Below, piece after piece: positions 1-8,053 of a stretch of 64,000 nucleotides of DNA. The stretch's first letter is position 1, and each line of letters starts with the position of its first letter. Source of the stretch: Clostridium sartagoforme AAU1 (lineage in GTDB: Bacteria > Bacillota > Clostridia > Clostridiales > Clostridiaceae); NCBI RefSeq assembly GCF_000401215.1, contig NZ_ASRV01000019.1, positions 28,840 through 92,839 of the forward strand. Direction: 5' to 3'. A program made the position numbers and the translations under genes. The notes below the pieces were generated by a model. It saw only the letters and a program-made list of their open reading frames with translations. It made no database searches and was not told the DNA's origin.

Positions 1-605
1 TCCGCTGTAATATATAAATTTTCCTGGTTCATTATTGTTGGATGACATGAAAAATTATACATTAATACTTTTTTACCATTATTAAGTAAAAATTCAATTG
101 TAAATAATTCTGTATCCCAAGGAAATTTAATATTATGCCTTTCACTACATACATTATAAACATTTGAAATTCCTATTTGTATTTCACAATTTTCTCTATT
201 ATCTAGTGCTCCCCTTACTCCTTCTATTAATTTATTAATATAATCTTCAACTAAATTTTTATTGTATTCTCCAAATATTTCTTCTAATCCATTAAGTATT
301 CCATTTATATTATCAGAAACTCCCTTAGGTCCAGAGTGAGTGTGTGTAGCTCCCACAATTAAATTTCCTCTTTTTATTCCTAAGTGCTTAATTTTATCAT
401 GTAATTCTTGAATAAAATAATTATCTACACAAAGTGTATCCATTTGTATAAAGCATAATAATTCTTCATTATTGTCAATTATTAATATTCTTGCAAATAA
501 ATCATCATGGATACCTTTTGAAGGCCTAAAATTATCATACCCTGAAAGTAACACTCCAATTTCTGGTGTTATATTTACTTGAGAAAACCCGACTTTTGTC
601 CCCAT
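1..605 (-). CDS. Neutral/alkaline ceramidase-like hydrolase, N-terminal part (runs off window)
   Basis: The reading frame opens with an ATG at 603-605 behind an AGGGAG ribosome binding site and continues past the left edge, so only about 200 N-terminal residues are visible. The start MGTKVGFSQVNITPEIG and the motifs ATHTHSGP and SCHPT are typical of the N-terminal catalytic domain of the neutral/alkaline ceramidase family, whose histidines bind zinc. No signal peptide is seen at the N-terminus, so a cytoplasmic location is likely, unlike secreted ceramidases. The real substrate may be another N-acyl or amide compound. It is expressed from its own strong promoter with a GntR/HutC-like operator just upstream, suggesting substrate-induced control. 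Family assignment is fairly secure; substrate is not. Confidence 0.75.
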   Translation of the reverse strand, partial: MGTKVGFSQVNITPEIGVLLSGYDNFRPSKGIHDDLFARILIIDNNEELLCFIQMDTLCVDNYFIQELHDKIKHLGIKRGNLIVGATHTHSGPKGVSDNINGILNGLEEIFGEYNKNLVEDYINKLIEGVRGALDNRENCEIQIGISNVYNVCSERHNIKFPWDTELFTIEFLLNNGKKVLMYNFSCHPTIMNQENLYITA

Positions 606-688
606 ATAAAATCTCCCTTACATTATAATAAACCTTAAATTCTTTATATAATTATTTTACTTATAAATCTTTTTATATAAATTAATAA

Positions 689-743
689 TTTGTATATACT
701 ATTTGTATATACAAATTATATTATCCTTTAAAATGTAAGTCAA
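689..743 (-). promoter_or_regulatory. Strong promoter overlapped by a GntR/HutC-type operator
   Basis: On the minus strand TTGACT (738-743) and TATAAT (715-720) are 17 bases apart. Starting within the -10 box is the perfect palindrome TTTGTATATACAAA (702-715), with a second, partial copy TTTGTATATAC (689-699) 13 bases away. TTGTATATACAA is the type of site bound by TreR and other HutC-subfamily GntR repressors. Its position over the likely transcription start implies repression of the ceramidase-like gene. No GntR regulator is in this window; it may lie to the left. Confidence 0.7.
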
Positions 744-764
744 TAAGAAATAAAAAATTTTATA

Positions 765-797
765 CAAAAAAAGACTGCTGATACTTATCAGCAGTCT
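765..797 (-). terminator. Rho-independent terminator of ptsG
   Basis: A near-perfect stem, AGACTGCTGATA paired with TATCAGCAGTCT (772-797), is followed on the minus strand by seven T residues. Confidence 0.9.
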
Positions 798-851
798 AGG
801 AGTCATTAGCTAATCTAATGATCCTCTATTTATAGGGAAAATCAATGTATA

Positions 852-2537
852 TTAATCCATATCTAGGATGTTCTTAATTTCATTTTTATATGCATCTGCT
901 TTAGCTCCGAAAATAGCTTGAATTCCATTACCAACTTCAACAACGCCAGCTGCACCTAATGATTTTAATTTGTCTTTATTTACATTTGCTTTATCTTTTA
1001 CTTCAACTCTTAATCTAGTTATACAAGCATCAACACTAACTATATTTGCTTCTCCACCTAATGCTTCTAAAACTGCTGGAGCCTTTTCAACTATTTCATT
1101 GCTTTTACCCTTTGAAGCTTCTTTTATATCAGCTTGAGGAATTCCAGCTTTTTCTTGGTAATCTGCTTTAGTATAAAGTTTAGTTTCTTCTTCATTTTCA
1201 TCTCTACCTGGAGTTTTTAAGTTGAACTTCTTAATGATGAATAAGAATAAGAAGTAATAAACTACTGCATATACTAGACCAACAATTACAGCCATTATCC
1301 AGTTAGTTGGTACTCCTGCTCCCGCTGGTAATAAACCAAATAATGTGAAGTCTATTATACCACCTGAGAATGTCATACCTATGAATACATTTAGTATATC
1401 CATTAGCATGAATGATAAACCTGCTAATAAACAGTGTACTCCGTATAATACTGGAGCAACGAATAAGAATGTAAATTCGATTGGTTCAGTAATACCTGTT
1501 AACATTGCTGTTACTGCTGCTGATACTAATAATGATCCAACAACTTTTTTCTTGCTTGGAGCTGCTGTTCTATACATTGCTAAAGCAGCTGCTGGAAGAC
1601 CAAATATCATGAATGGGAATTTACCAGCCATAAATCTTGTTGTACCTGAAACTATTGTTGCCATATCTGCTGATGAAGCTCCAACTAAGCTACCCATACT
1701 TGATAATTGAGTAAAGTAAGCTGTGTTAGCTCCTGCAACTGTTTGCCATGTTCCATCTACTAATATCTTTCCTTCAACAAATGATCCAAACCAGAATGGT
1801 GTATAGAATACATGGTGTAATCCAAATGGAATTAAAGCTCTTTCAATAACTCCATAGAAGAATGTTCCAATTGCTCCTGCATTTCTAACTAATTCAGAAA
1901 GTACTCCTATACCGTTTTGAACTATTGGCCATAAGAATGCTAAAACTGCTCCAACTAATGCCATTGCTAATGATGTTACTATAGGAACAAATCTTGATCC
2001 TGAGAAGAATCCAATAACTTGTGGTAATTGTATTGTATGATATTTATTGTGTAATATTGCTGTAACTATACCTGTTATAATACCACCAAATACTGACATA
2101 TTTAATGTAAATATACCTAAGTTAGTAGTTACATAAGTACCATATGCACCAACTTCTGTAGGAGTAACAACACCTAATTGAGTTAATCCTAAAGTTAACA
2201 TTGTAGAAATAACTTGGTTCATAACTATGAAACCAAATACTGAAGCTAATGCAGCTGTTCCTTTATCCTTTTTAGCTAGTCCAACAGAAACACCTACTGC
2301 GAATAATAAAGGTAAGTTACCAAATATTATATCTCCAACGTTTTTCATTATTGTTAATATTGCAGTTACAGCTGGAATAGTAACAAAAGATATAAGTGGT
2401 TGATAAACTGCTGGTGGATTGTCAAGTCCTGCTATTCCTAGTAAAGCACCACCAACTCCTAATAAAATACCTGCTATTGGTAAAGCTGCTATCGGAAGCA
2501 TGATAGCTTTACCTATTCTTTGTAAAAATTGTAGCAT
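852..2537 (-). CDS. ptsG: PTS glucose-specific EIICB transporter
   Basis: This 561-residue membrane protein imports glucose and phosphorylates it during transport. Residues 1 to about 440 form the EIIC channel, with many hydrophobic segments, the GLHHVFYTPFWF signature that separates glucose from N-acetylglucosamine permeases, and the conserved ITEPIEF motif. A charged linker leads to a C-terminal EIIB domain (about 480-561) with the phosphorylated cysteine in VDACITRLRV. No EIIA domain is fused, so a separate IIA must act with it. AAGGAGG precedes the ATG. It is a single-gene unit with its own promoter, an antiterminator leader and a terminator. Related sugars such as maltose cannot be excluded as substrate. 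Confidence 0.88.
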   Translation of the reverse strand: MLQFLQRIGKAIMLPIAALPIAGILLGVGGALLGIAGLDNPPAVYQPLISFVTIPAVTAILTIMKNVGDIIFGNLPLLFAVGVSVGLAKKDKGTAALASVFGFIVMNQVISTMLTLGLTQLGVVTPTEVGAYGTYVTTNLGIFTLNMSVFGGIITGIVTAILHNKYHTIQLPQVIGFFSGSRFVPIVTSLAMALVGAVLAFLWPIVQNGIGVLSELVRNAGAIGTFFYGVIERALIPFGLHHVFYTPFWFGSFVEGKILVDGTWQTVAGANTAYFTQLSSMGSLVGASSADMATIVSGTTRFMAGKFPFMIFGLPAAALAMYRTAAPSKKKVVGSLLVSAAVTAMLTGITEPIEFTFLFVAPVLYGVHCLLAGLSFMLMDILNVFIGMTFSGGIIDFTLFGLLPAGAGVPTNWIMAVIVGLVYAVVYYFLFLFIIKKFNLKTPGRDENEEETKLYTKADYQEKAGIPQADIKEASKGKSNEIVEKAPAVLEALGGEANIVSVDACITRLRVEVKDKANVNKDKLKSLGAAGVVEVGNGIQAIFGAKADAYKNEIKNILDMD

Positions 2538-2663
2538 TTATAATTCCTCCTTAAAAATTTATATTAATAAAAATAGATTACTACAGTAGTTCATGCTACT
2601 ATGGATTTATTATTTCCATTTAAGATTAAAGTTATGAAGCTTTTTATAAATAATATTAAAAAA

Positions 2664-2743
2664 TAAAAAAAGTACCAAAACCTTATAGATATATCTATAT
2701 CTATAATATTTTTAGTCCTTGCCTGCATAACCAGTAACACACT
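2664..2743 (-). promoter_or_regulatory. RAT antiterminator plus terminator in the ptsG leader
   Basis: The leader RNA contains GUGUUACUGGUUAUGCAGGC followed by AAGGACUAAAA (about 2743-2711), closely matching the ribonucleic antiterminator bound by BglG/LicT/GlcT proteins. It runs into a terminator whose stem is TTATAGATATA with TATATCTATAA (about 2711-2678), followed by TTTTTTT (2671-2665). A GlcT-like protein bound to the RAT would prevent the terminator and allow ptsG transcription when glucose is present. The antiterminator gene is not in the window. Confidence 0.85.
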
Positions 2744-2763
2744 ACTTATTTATTTATGTACTT

Positions 2764-2792
2764 ATAATATCATATGTTTTTTAAAATGTAAA
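2764..2792 (-). promoter_or_regulatory. Promoter of ptsG
   Basis: TTTACA (2787-2792) and TATTAT (2764-2769) are 17 bases apart on the minus strand. Transcription would start roughly 15 bases upstream of the RAT element. Confidence 0.65.
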
Positions 2793-2933
2793 TGTTTTTT
2801 TGAGATTTTTTTTATTTTTTTATTCAATTAATAATACAATATAAAATTTATATTTAGAATATACTTTTCAATTACTTTTATAAATTTTGATTATAACTCT
2901 ATGAACTGGATATAATTTCAATGAGGTGATATT

Positions 2934-3029
2934 TTGGAAAATAACAACAGTTCACTTAGAATAGATTTATCTATAATTTTATTATTAACATCCTTATTAT
3001 TCTTTTTAATATATTGCTTAAGCTTATGA
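2934..3029 (+). CDS. Possible 31-residue single-pass membrane peptide
   Basis: A TTG codon at 2934 is preceded at ideal spacing by GAGGTGA and by a promoter-like TTGATT (2887-2892), 18 bases, TATAAT (2911-2916). The peptide begins MENNNSSLRIDLS and then has one hydrophobic stretch of about 18 residues, ending in CLSL. It is transcribed divergently from ptsG and is followed by a hairpin at 3045-3095. No family is recognised; the charged head and single helix resemble small membrane peptides of Gram-positive bacteria. The translation signals are good but the ORF is very short. Confidence 0.4.
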   Translation: MENNNSSLRIDLSIILLLTSLLFFLIYCLSL

Positions 3030-3044
3030 TAAATAAATCTTTAC

Positions 3045-3095
3045 AGATTAGATAAAGGAGTAATTTAATATTAAATTTACCCCTTCTTTTAATCT
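3045..3095. terminator. Imperfect hairpin between convergent genes
   Basis: AGATTA near 3045 pairs with AATCT at 3091-3095 through a long imperfect stem that includes GGAGTAA with TTTACCCC. It lies between the small plus-strand ORF and the stop of the minus-strand P-loop gene, so it may terminate in both directions. Confidence 0.45.
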
Positions 3096-3598
3096 ACATT
3101 TATACTATTCAAAAACTTATTGCAATCTTTTCTGTTATTAAAAATATATACAGATTTTTCTCTTTCCGCTTTTAGAATATTATAAAAATCATCTCTATGA
3201 TTTTTATTAAAATTCCATATCCATTTCATAAATTCCATATCAAATCTCTCTGGGCATCCCTCTGACATATCCGGTCTAACCTTGCCATAATTTAATAAAG
3301 TTCTTTTTATTACACCACATATGCAGGTTATTCTTGAATAGTCTAAATATATTACAGTATCACAGGCTTTAAGTCTTTCTTTTAAAGTTCTATCATAGTT
3401 ACCGTCTATTATCCATTTATCTTTTTTTAATTCTTCTTTAAGAAAAGCATTAAACTCTTCTCTTGAAATATTTACCCAGCCTTCTTTCCAAAAAATTTTA
3501 TCAAGATGAATCACTGGTAGACTAGTTTTTTTAGATAAATTTCTAGCTAATGTAGATTTTCCACTTCCACCACATCCAATAATTATAACCCTATTCAT
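3089..3598 (-). CDS. P-loop NTPase, topology-modulation (FlaR-like) kinase family
   Basis: The 169-residue protein opens with the Walker A loop GCGGSGKST (about residues 8-16), followed by LDKIFW and WIIDGNY, the signature pattern of the small AAA_17/FlaR-like P-loop proteins that resemble nucleoside and shikimate kinases. A lid-like region with several arginines follows. Members are soluble and their substrate is unknown. The ATG follows AGGAGG-like bases. It is 45 bases downstream of a small membrane-protein gene on the same strand and probably cotranscribed with it. Called topology modulation protein in many genomes, but that name has little experimental support. Confidence 0.75.
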   Translation of the reverse strand: MNRVIIIGCGGSGKSTLARNLSKKTSLPVIHLDKIFWKEGWVNISREEFNAFLKEELKKDKWIIDGNYDRTLKERLKACDTVIYLDYSRITCICGVIKRTLLNYGKVRPDMSEGCPERFDMEFMKWIWNFNKNHRDDFYNILKAEREKSVYIFNNRKDCNKFLNSINVD

Positions 3599-3642
3599 AC
3601 CTTAGCCTCCTTTGTGCATTCATAGTCCTCTTCCTATATAAG

Positions 3643-3837
3643 CTAATTATTTATCTCATTTACATATTTCTCTAAATCATTTCCCGCGATTTTCTTTAAA
3701 TCTTCTGTGTTCGAAACATGATTTCCACAGTTATTTCCACAGTATATACCTTTCTTTATTGGTGCAATTAAAAAACCAGCTACAACACCTCCTAAAAAAC
3801 ATGTTATACCTAATAATGCCTTTTCTTTATTTTTCAT
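3643..3837 (-). CDS. Small membrane-anchored hypothetical protein
   Basis: This 64-residue protein has a lysine-rich N-terminus, one glycine-rich transmembrane helix at about residues 8-27, and a soluble tail with the cysteine pattern CGNNCGNH at about 33-40. The helix followed by APIKKG resembles YtxH-type proteins, but it is too short for a firm match. The cysteine-histidine cluster could bind metal; this is a guess. It precedes the P-loop gene on the same strand. Confidence 0.5.
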   Translation of the reverse strand: MKNKEKALLGITCFLGGVVAGFLIAPIKKGIYCGNNCGNHVSNTEDLKKIAGNDLEKYVNEINN

Positions 3838-3995
3838 CTATTTCTCCACCATCCTTTTATATTCTAATACTTTGTTTGCTCTATAATATAGTTATATAAT
3901 TATACCATATCATTATACATTTTTATCCATATAGAACTTTATTTTATCATTGCTATTAATAAATCTATTAACCTACCATTAAATATAAAATAAAA

Positions 3996-4020
3996 TGGAG
4001 CTGTCTACACAACAGCTCCA
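3996..4020 (-). terminator. Terminator of the AraC/GyrI gene
   Basis: TGGAGCTGT pairs perfectly with ACAGCTCCA (3996-4020), followed on the minus strand by a T-rich tract. Confidence 0.85.
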
Positions 4021-4026
4021 CTTTAT

Positions 4027-4887
4027 TTATTTCTTTTCAACTGGTATCCATATCTCACAAAAGCAATCTGTATTATTTTCTTCTTTATATAATTCAAAAT
4101 CAATATCATCTAACATAACATATTCTGAGCCTGGTAGAAATTCATTAAATATTCTATTCCACATTTCACCAATACATTTTTCATCTTCTCCTATGCACTT
4201 AAAAACTCCCCATAATGTTGGCTTTACATCCCATACCACAAATCCTTCTGGTATATCACCACCACAATATTCCATAGCGATTCCATAATCAAAATATTTA
4301 CTTTCTTTAGATATAGGCTTACAAGCTCCATAAATGTCCTGTTTTTTTGTATTACTTTTTAATTGCTTTAGAACTCCACTTTCTGCACATTCATTCCAAA
4401 AATTAGGTATATCCCTATTATCTTCTTCTGAAATTGACTCAACTCTAAACTCCTTAACCTTTGTTAGTAACTTAAAACTCTCTTTTTTTACAATCTTATA
4501 ATCCATAATTGTTCCACCTTCCAATGAAATTTTTATTATAAGGCGATTAAAAGATTTTAATTCCATTCCAGAACGTCTTGCTATACTGGGGGTTACTCCA
4601 TGAAATCTCATAAATGCTTTCGAAAAACTCTCTGGAGAATCATATCCATACTTTAATGAAATATCTAAAACTTTAGCATCCGACATAGAAATTTCTTGTC
4701 CAGCCATAGACAATCGTCTTTTTCTTATATATTCGTTAGCCGTTATACCTGTTATCATGCTAAATAATCTATGAAAATGATAATTTGACATGTAAACATA
4801 TCTTGCTACATCCTCATAATTAATGTCTTCTAAAATGTTACTTTCCATATAGTCAATTGATTTTTGTATACTTTGGATATAATCCAT
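4027..4887 (-). CDS. AraC-family regulator with GyrI-like effector domain
   Basis: This 286-residue protein has two parts. Residues 1-105 form two AraC helix-turn-helix units (ENILEDINYEDVARYVYMS, and the second helix around KYGYDSPESFSKAFMRFHG, ending in GVTPS). Residues about 125-284 form a GyrI-like small-molecule binding domain, as in Rob and BmrR-type multidrug regulators. The ATG follows GAGGTGA. It is divergent from the sirtuin gene, with about 240 bases between them that contain a short palindrome, GTTTTAC with GTAAAAC (4984-5000), a possible binding site. It probably senses a hydrophobic or cationic compound; target genes are unknown. Confidence 0.85.
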   Translation of the reverse strand: MDYIQSIQKSIDYMESNILEDINYEDVARYVYMSNYHFHRLFSMITGITANEYIRKRRLSMAGQEISMSDAKVLDISLKYGYDSPESFSKAFMRFHGVTPSIARRSGMELKSFNRLIIKISLEGGTIMDYKIVKKESFKLLTKVKEFRVESISEEDNRDIPNFWNECAESGVLKQLKSNTKKQDIYGACKPISKESKYFDYGIAMEYCGGDIPEGFVVWDVKPTLWGVFKCIGEDEKCIGEMWNRIFNEFLPGSEYVMLDDIDFELYKEENNTDCFCEIWIPVEKK

Positions 4888-5126
4888 CTTTATCTCACCT
4901 CATGTATTTATTGTAAGGTATTAAAATTTATAAATCCTAGCTAAGTTTGCTCAAATTTGTCCAAATGGTTTATCTAAATTTAAGTTTTACGGAGTAAAAC
5001 ATACTCAATGTCAATTATTCATTTTATAAATTACTTTTTAATCTACTATAATTATATCAGAATACAAATAATGAAATATAGTTATCCTATGATATAATAA
5101 ATAAAAATAATGTTGGAGATGATTTT

Positions 5127-5876
5127 ATGGAAAATAATATATATAAATTAACTCAAATAATAAATGAGAGTGATAACATAGTCTTCTTTGGAGGAGCAGG
5201 CGTAAGTACAGAATCAGGTATTCCAGACTTTAGAAGTTCCAATGGATTATTTAATGAAAAGCTTAATATAACTTTTACTCCTGAACAATTAGTTTCTCAT
5301 AGCTTTTACATTAGGTACCCTGAGGAATTCTTCAATTTTTACAAAGCTAAACTTATTTATCCTGAAGCTAGGCCTAACAAAGCTCATATAGCATTAGCTA
5401 AACTTGAAGAAATGGGAAAATTAAAGGCAGTTATAACTCAAAATATAGATGGACTTCACCAAGAAGCTGGAAGCAAAAATGTTTTTGAATTACATGGATC
5501 TGTATTAAGAAATTATTGTATCAGCTGTAATGCCTTTTATGATGAAAAATTTATCCTAGAATCAAAAGGAGTTCCCACTTGTACAAAATGCGGTGGAAGA
5601 GTTAAACCTGATGTTGTTCTTTATGAGGAAGGTTTAGATGATGCTACTATTAGAGGTGCTATTGAAGCTATATCTAAAGCAGATACTTTAATAATTGGCG
5701 GTACTTCACTTGTAGTTTATCCAGCTGCTGGACTTATTAATTACTTTAGAGGTAAAAATCTTATTCTTATAAATAAGAGCACAACTTCTGCAGATAATAA
5801 AGCTAATTTAGTTATTCATGATTCTATTGGAAAAGTTTTAGAAGAGGCTGTTGCACAATGTAAAATTAATAATTAA
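5127..5876 (+). CDS. cobB: NAD-dependent protein deacylase (sirtuin, Sir2/CobB family)
   Basis: The 249-residue protein removes acetyl or other acyl groups from lysines using NAD. It carries the NAD-binding motif GAGVSTESGIPDFRS (about residues 23-37), TQNIDGLH, the catalytic His in ELHGS, and a zinc site CISC...CTKC. The C-terminal part has GGTSLVVYPA. A start at 5127 is supported by TTGGAGATGA. Its last codons and the region just downstream run into a short inverted repeat (5858-5972), so the end of the gene may have been altered by that repeat. It stands alone on the plus strand. Confidence 0.9.
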   Translation: MENNIYKLTQIINESDNIVFFGGAGVSTESGIPDFRSSNGLFNEKLNITFTPEQLVSHSFYIRYPEEFFNFYKAKLIYPEARPNKAHIALAKLEEMGKLKAVITQNIDGLHQEAGSKNVFELHGSVLRNYCISCNAFYDEKFILESKGVPTCTKCGGRVKPDVVLYEEGLDDATIRGAIEAISKADTLIIGGTSLVVYPAAGLINYFRGKNLILINKSTTSADNKANLVIHDSIGKVLEEAVAQCKINN

Positions 5877-5972
5877 AAATGTAAAATTAAGGAGTTACTA
5901 AAATAAATATATCTTTAGTAATTTGTTTCAAATTACTTTAATAATTCTACATTTTACATTCTAAATTCTTTA
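5858..5972. repeat. Imperfect intergenic inverted repeat built on the word TGTAAAATTAA
   Basis: Two copies of the word AATGTAAAATTAA (about 5858 and 5877) face the reverse complement TAATTCTACATTTTACATT near 5942-5960. The inner part has GTTACTAAA facing TTTAGTAAT. The left end overlaps the last codons of the sirtuin gene. A similar word, AATTAAAAATGTAAAA, recurs at 62807-62822. It belongs with the other word-based intergenic inverted repeats listed in this window. Confidence 0.5.
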
Positions 5973-5975
5973 TTT

Positions 5976-6000
5976 GAGGCTGCTAAGGCAGTCCCTTTCT
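5976..6000 (+). terminator. Possible weak terminator after the sirtuin gene
   Basis: GGCTGC (5978-5983) can pair with GCAGTCC, followed by CCTTTCTT. The stem is short and the T-tract poor. Confidence 0.3.
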
Positions 6001-6032
6001 TATATCATACTTTATTAATTATTATTCTATTT

Positions 6033-6355
6033 CTAATAAAAAATATATTGTTCCGAATTAAACCTATATACCTTATCAATTACTTTCATACCTAATTTAC
6101 TTAAGAATCTACATGATGCTTTGTTAGCAACTTGTGTTTCTGATACAATCCTTTTAATATTTAACTCTTTAGATACAAAGTTTATAATTTTCTTAGTTAC
6201 TTCTAAAACATACCCATTCCCCCAATATTCCGGAATAAATTGATATGAAAGTTCCTTATATATCCTATCATGATGTTCATTTATAGATATAATTCCTTAA
6301 CATCATTGTAATCATCTTGTTTTAAAAGTTGTATTATACATCTACTTGTTTCCAT
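6033..6355 (-). pseudogene. GNAT acetyltransferase remnant, internally deleted
   Basis: From an ATG at 6353-6355 the frame reads METSRCIIQLLKQDDYNDVKELYL and then stops. A shifted frame continues with YQFIPEYWGNGYVLEV, ...VSETQVANKASCRFLSKLGMK and ends at 6033. These are the acetyl-CoA loop (EYWGNGY) and C-terminal strand (VANKASCRFLSKLGM) of RimJ/RimL-type GNAT enzymes. The middle of the domain is missing and the frames do not join, so this is a decayed gene rather than a sequencing slip. It lies directly downstream of the metallo-hydrolase gene. Confidence 0.8.
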
Positions 6356-6401
6356 TTTATTCGCTCTATTTATCATAAACACAATTTCATTCCCATTACT
6401 T

Positions 6402-7508
6402 TTATTCAATATCTTGCCACCATTTTTCTTGGTAATTTAAATATTTATCTAAATATACAGTTTCTCCAATTTTAGGGGTAATTACCTCAGTATCAAGCTT
6501 TTCAGAAGCTTTTACAAATCTTTCTACTGAGTCATCCCAACCATGATCTGATAATACAAAGGCTCCCCAATGGATAGGCATAGCCTTTTTTGCTCCTAAT
6601 ATTTTTGCAGTTTCAGCTGCTTCTTCTGGAAACATGTGACTGCTATGCCACTTCATATTATACTGTCCATTTTCCATAATAGCGAAATCAAAGTAACCAT
6701 ACCTTTCACGTATTTCCTTAAAATGTCCCCCAAAACCACCATCACCACTTTCATATACTTGGTAGTTTTCATTCTTTAATACCCAAGAAGCATAAAGTGT
6801 CCTATTAATATTGAAACCCTTTCTATTAGAAAAATGTCTAGCCGGAGTACAGGCTATTGTTAATCCATCTACTTCAAATTCTTCCCACCATGCCATATCT
6901 TGAATCTTACTTTTATCAATATTCCAACGTTCCAAATGTTTATTTACTCCTAGGGGTACTATATATTTACTTACTTTACTATCAAGTTCTTTAATTGATT
7001 TCATATCTAAATGGTCATAGTGGTCATGAGAAATAATTACTATATCAATTTCAGGTAATTCTTCTATTTTTATTGGTGATTTGCTAAATCGCTTTGGCCC
7101 CATAAAAGAAATAGGTGATGAACGTTCAGAAAACATAGGATCAATAAGAATATTCATTCCATTCATTTGAATTAATAAACTTGAATGTCCAAACCATGTT
7201 ACTGCAAATTCCTCTTTTGAAGTCTTGCTAATTGACGGATTTGCTGATGGTACTATTCCTTTTGGAACTTTTTCTTTCTTTGATACAGGATTATCAGTAA
7301 ACTGATTTTTTATTTCATATTCTGATGGATATATAAACCTTCCATTTACATAGTTTTCTGCACGTTTTTCATAATCACTTTTGTCTTCTTTTGATATTCT
7401 ACCCCCAAATATAGGGTTAATATTTACAAATAATGTACCTAGTATAACTATTGCTATTATAATTTCTAATGTTCTCAATGCTATTTTCACCAACTTCTTT
7501 TTTTGCAT
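6402..7508 (-). CDS. Membrane-anchored metallo-beta-lactamase-fold hydrolase (NAPE-PLD/UlaG-like)
   Basis: The 368-residue protein starts with a lysine-rich segment and one transmembrane helix (about residues 8-28), so the catalytic part is probably outside the cell. The metal-binding core is present: ISHDHYDHLD (HxHxDH), TPARHFSNR, SGDGGFGGHF and the late PIHWGAF histidine. This pattern fits the NAPE-PLD-like branch that cleaves phosphodiester or lactone bonds. AAGGAGT precedes the ATG. It is not clearly in an operon. A phospholipase D-like role on membrane lipids is an inference from the family only. Confidence 0.8.
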   Translation of the reverse strand: MQKKKLVKIALRTLEIIIAIVILGTLFVNINPIFGGRISKEDKSDYEKRAENYVNGRFIYPSEYEIKNQFTDNPVSKKEKVPKGIVPSANPSISKTSKEEFAVTWFGHSSLLIQMNGMNILIDPMFSERSSPISFMGPKRFSKSPIKIEELPEIDIVIISHDHYDHLDMKSIKELDSKVSKYIVPLGVNKHLERWNIDKSKIQDMAWWEEFEVDGLTIACTPARHFSNRKGFNINRTLYASWVLKNENYQVYESGDGGFGGHFKEIRERYGYFDFAIMENGQYNMKWHSSHMFPEEAAETAKILGAKKAMPIHWGAFVLSDHGWDDSVERFVKASEKLDTEVITPKIGETVYLDKYLNYQEKWWQDIE

Positions 7509-7574
7509 TATTAATTTACTCCTTAAAGTATCTAATTAATTCTTTCTCTTTTACAATGTTTATATTCTAAAATA

Positions 7575-7606
7575 CACCTGAAAATATTATATAATTCTTT
7601 CAGGTG
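7575..7606. terminator. Hairpin with T-tract between two minus-strand units
   Basis: CACCTGAAA (7575-7583) pairs with TTTCAGGTG (7598-7606). Both sides carry A/T tracts. It lies just after the ppGpp synthetase remnant on the minus strand. Confidence 0.6.
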
Positions 7607-7652
7607 CATTTTTCATCATTATTAAAATTTATATTATAGCTTTTTTTCTATC

Positions 7653-7808
7653 CTATAATACATTGAACTTTGTTTCAACTTCCATTATTGCACAACGATA
7701 GTAAGTCATTAATTCGTTTACTGGTCTTATATTTTCATGCATTGCTGATAAAAAATCATCAGTAATTATTTTTTCCATAATTAACTTTTCTCCAAACTCC
7801 CTAAGCAT
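7653..7808 (-). pseudogene. N-terminal remnant of a small (p)ppGpp synthetase (YjbM/RelQ-like)
   Basis: An ATG at 7806-7808 opens a 51-residue frame ending in ENIRPVNELMTYYRCAIMEVETKFNVL and a stop. ELMTYYRCAIMEVETKFNVL is very like the first helix of clostridial small alarmone synthetases, which normally continues into the RelA/SpoT catalytic domain. Here the catalytic part is absent; only about 45 bases separate the stop from the next terminator. The full enzyme makes (p)ppGpp. The fragment is either a dead gene or a short peptide of unknown use. The identification rests on recognition of this helix only. Confidence 0.6.
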
Positions 7809-7998
7809 ATAATCATCCCTCACATTGTAATATAATATATTCTTATATTAACATTATATAAGAATAAACGTATCTTTCTTAACTATATTTTAATAATTAG
7901 ATGTATTATATTTGTATAGAAATTAGTTATAAAGTATTTATTTTACAGTATATATTTTGATATGGGGGGATGCCAAATAAAAGATGGAAAACTAAATA

Positions 7999-8053
7999 AA
8001 TATACTATTGCATTGACTTGGAATTTAAAATCAAGTAAGCAATAGTATATTTT
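7999..8053 (-). terminator. Terminator of the glycosylation operon
   Basis: ATATACTATTGC (8000-8011) pairs with GCAATAGTATAT (8039-8050). On the minus strand it directly follows the stop of the GtrA gene and is followed by an A/T-rich tract. Confidence 0.8.

Noticed and set aside
1345..1710. Long open frame on the plus strand within ptsG
   Set aside because: It is antisense to a strongly conserved PTS gene and has no ribosome binding site; low-complexity codons of the real gene keep the opposite frame open.
7967..8010. ATG after GGGGGG near 7972 as a small plus-strand gene
   Set aside because: No spacing between the G-run and ATG, only nine codons, and it runs into the operon terminator hairpin.
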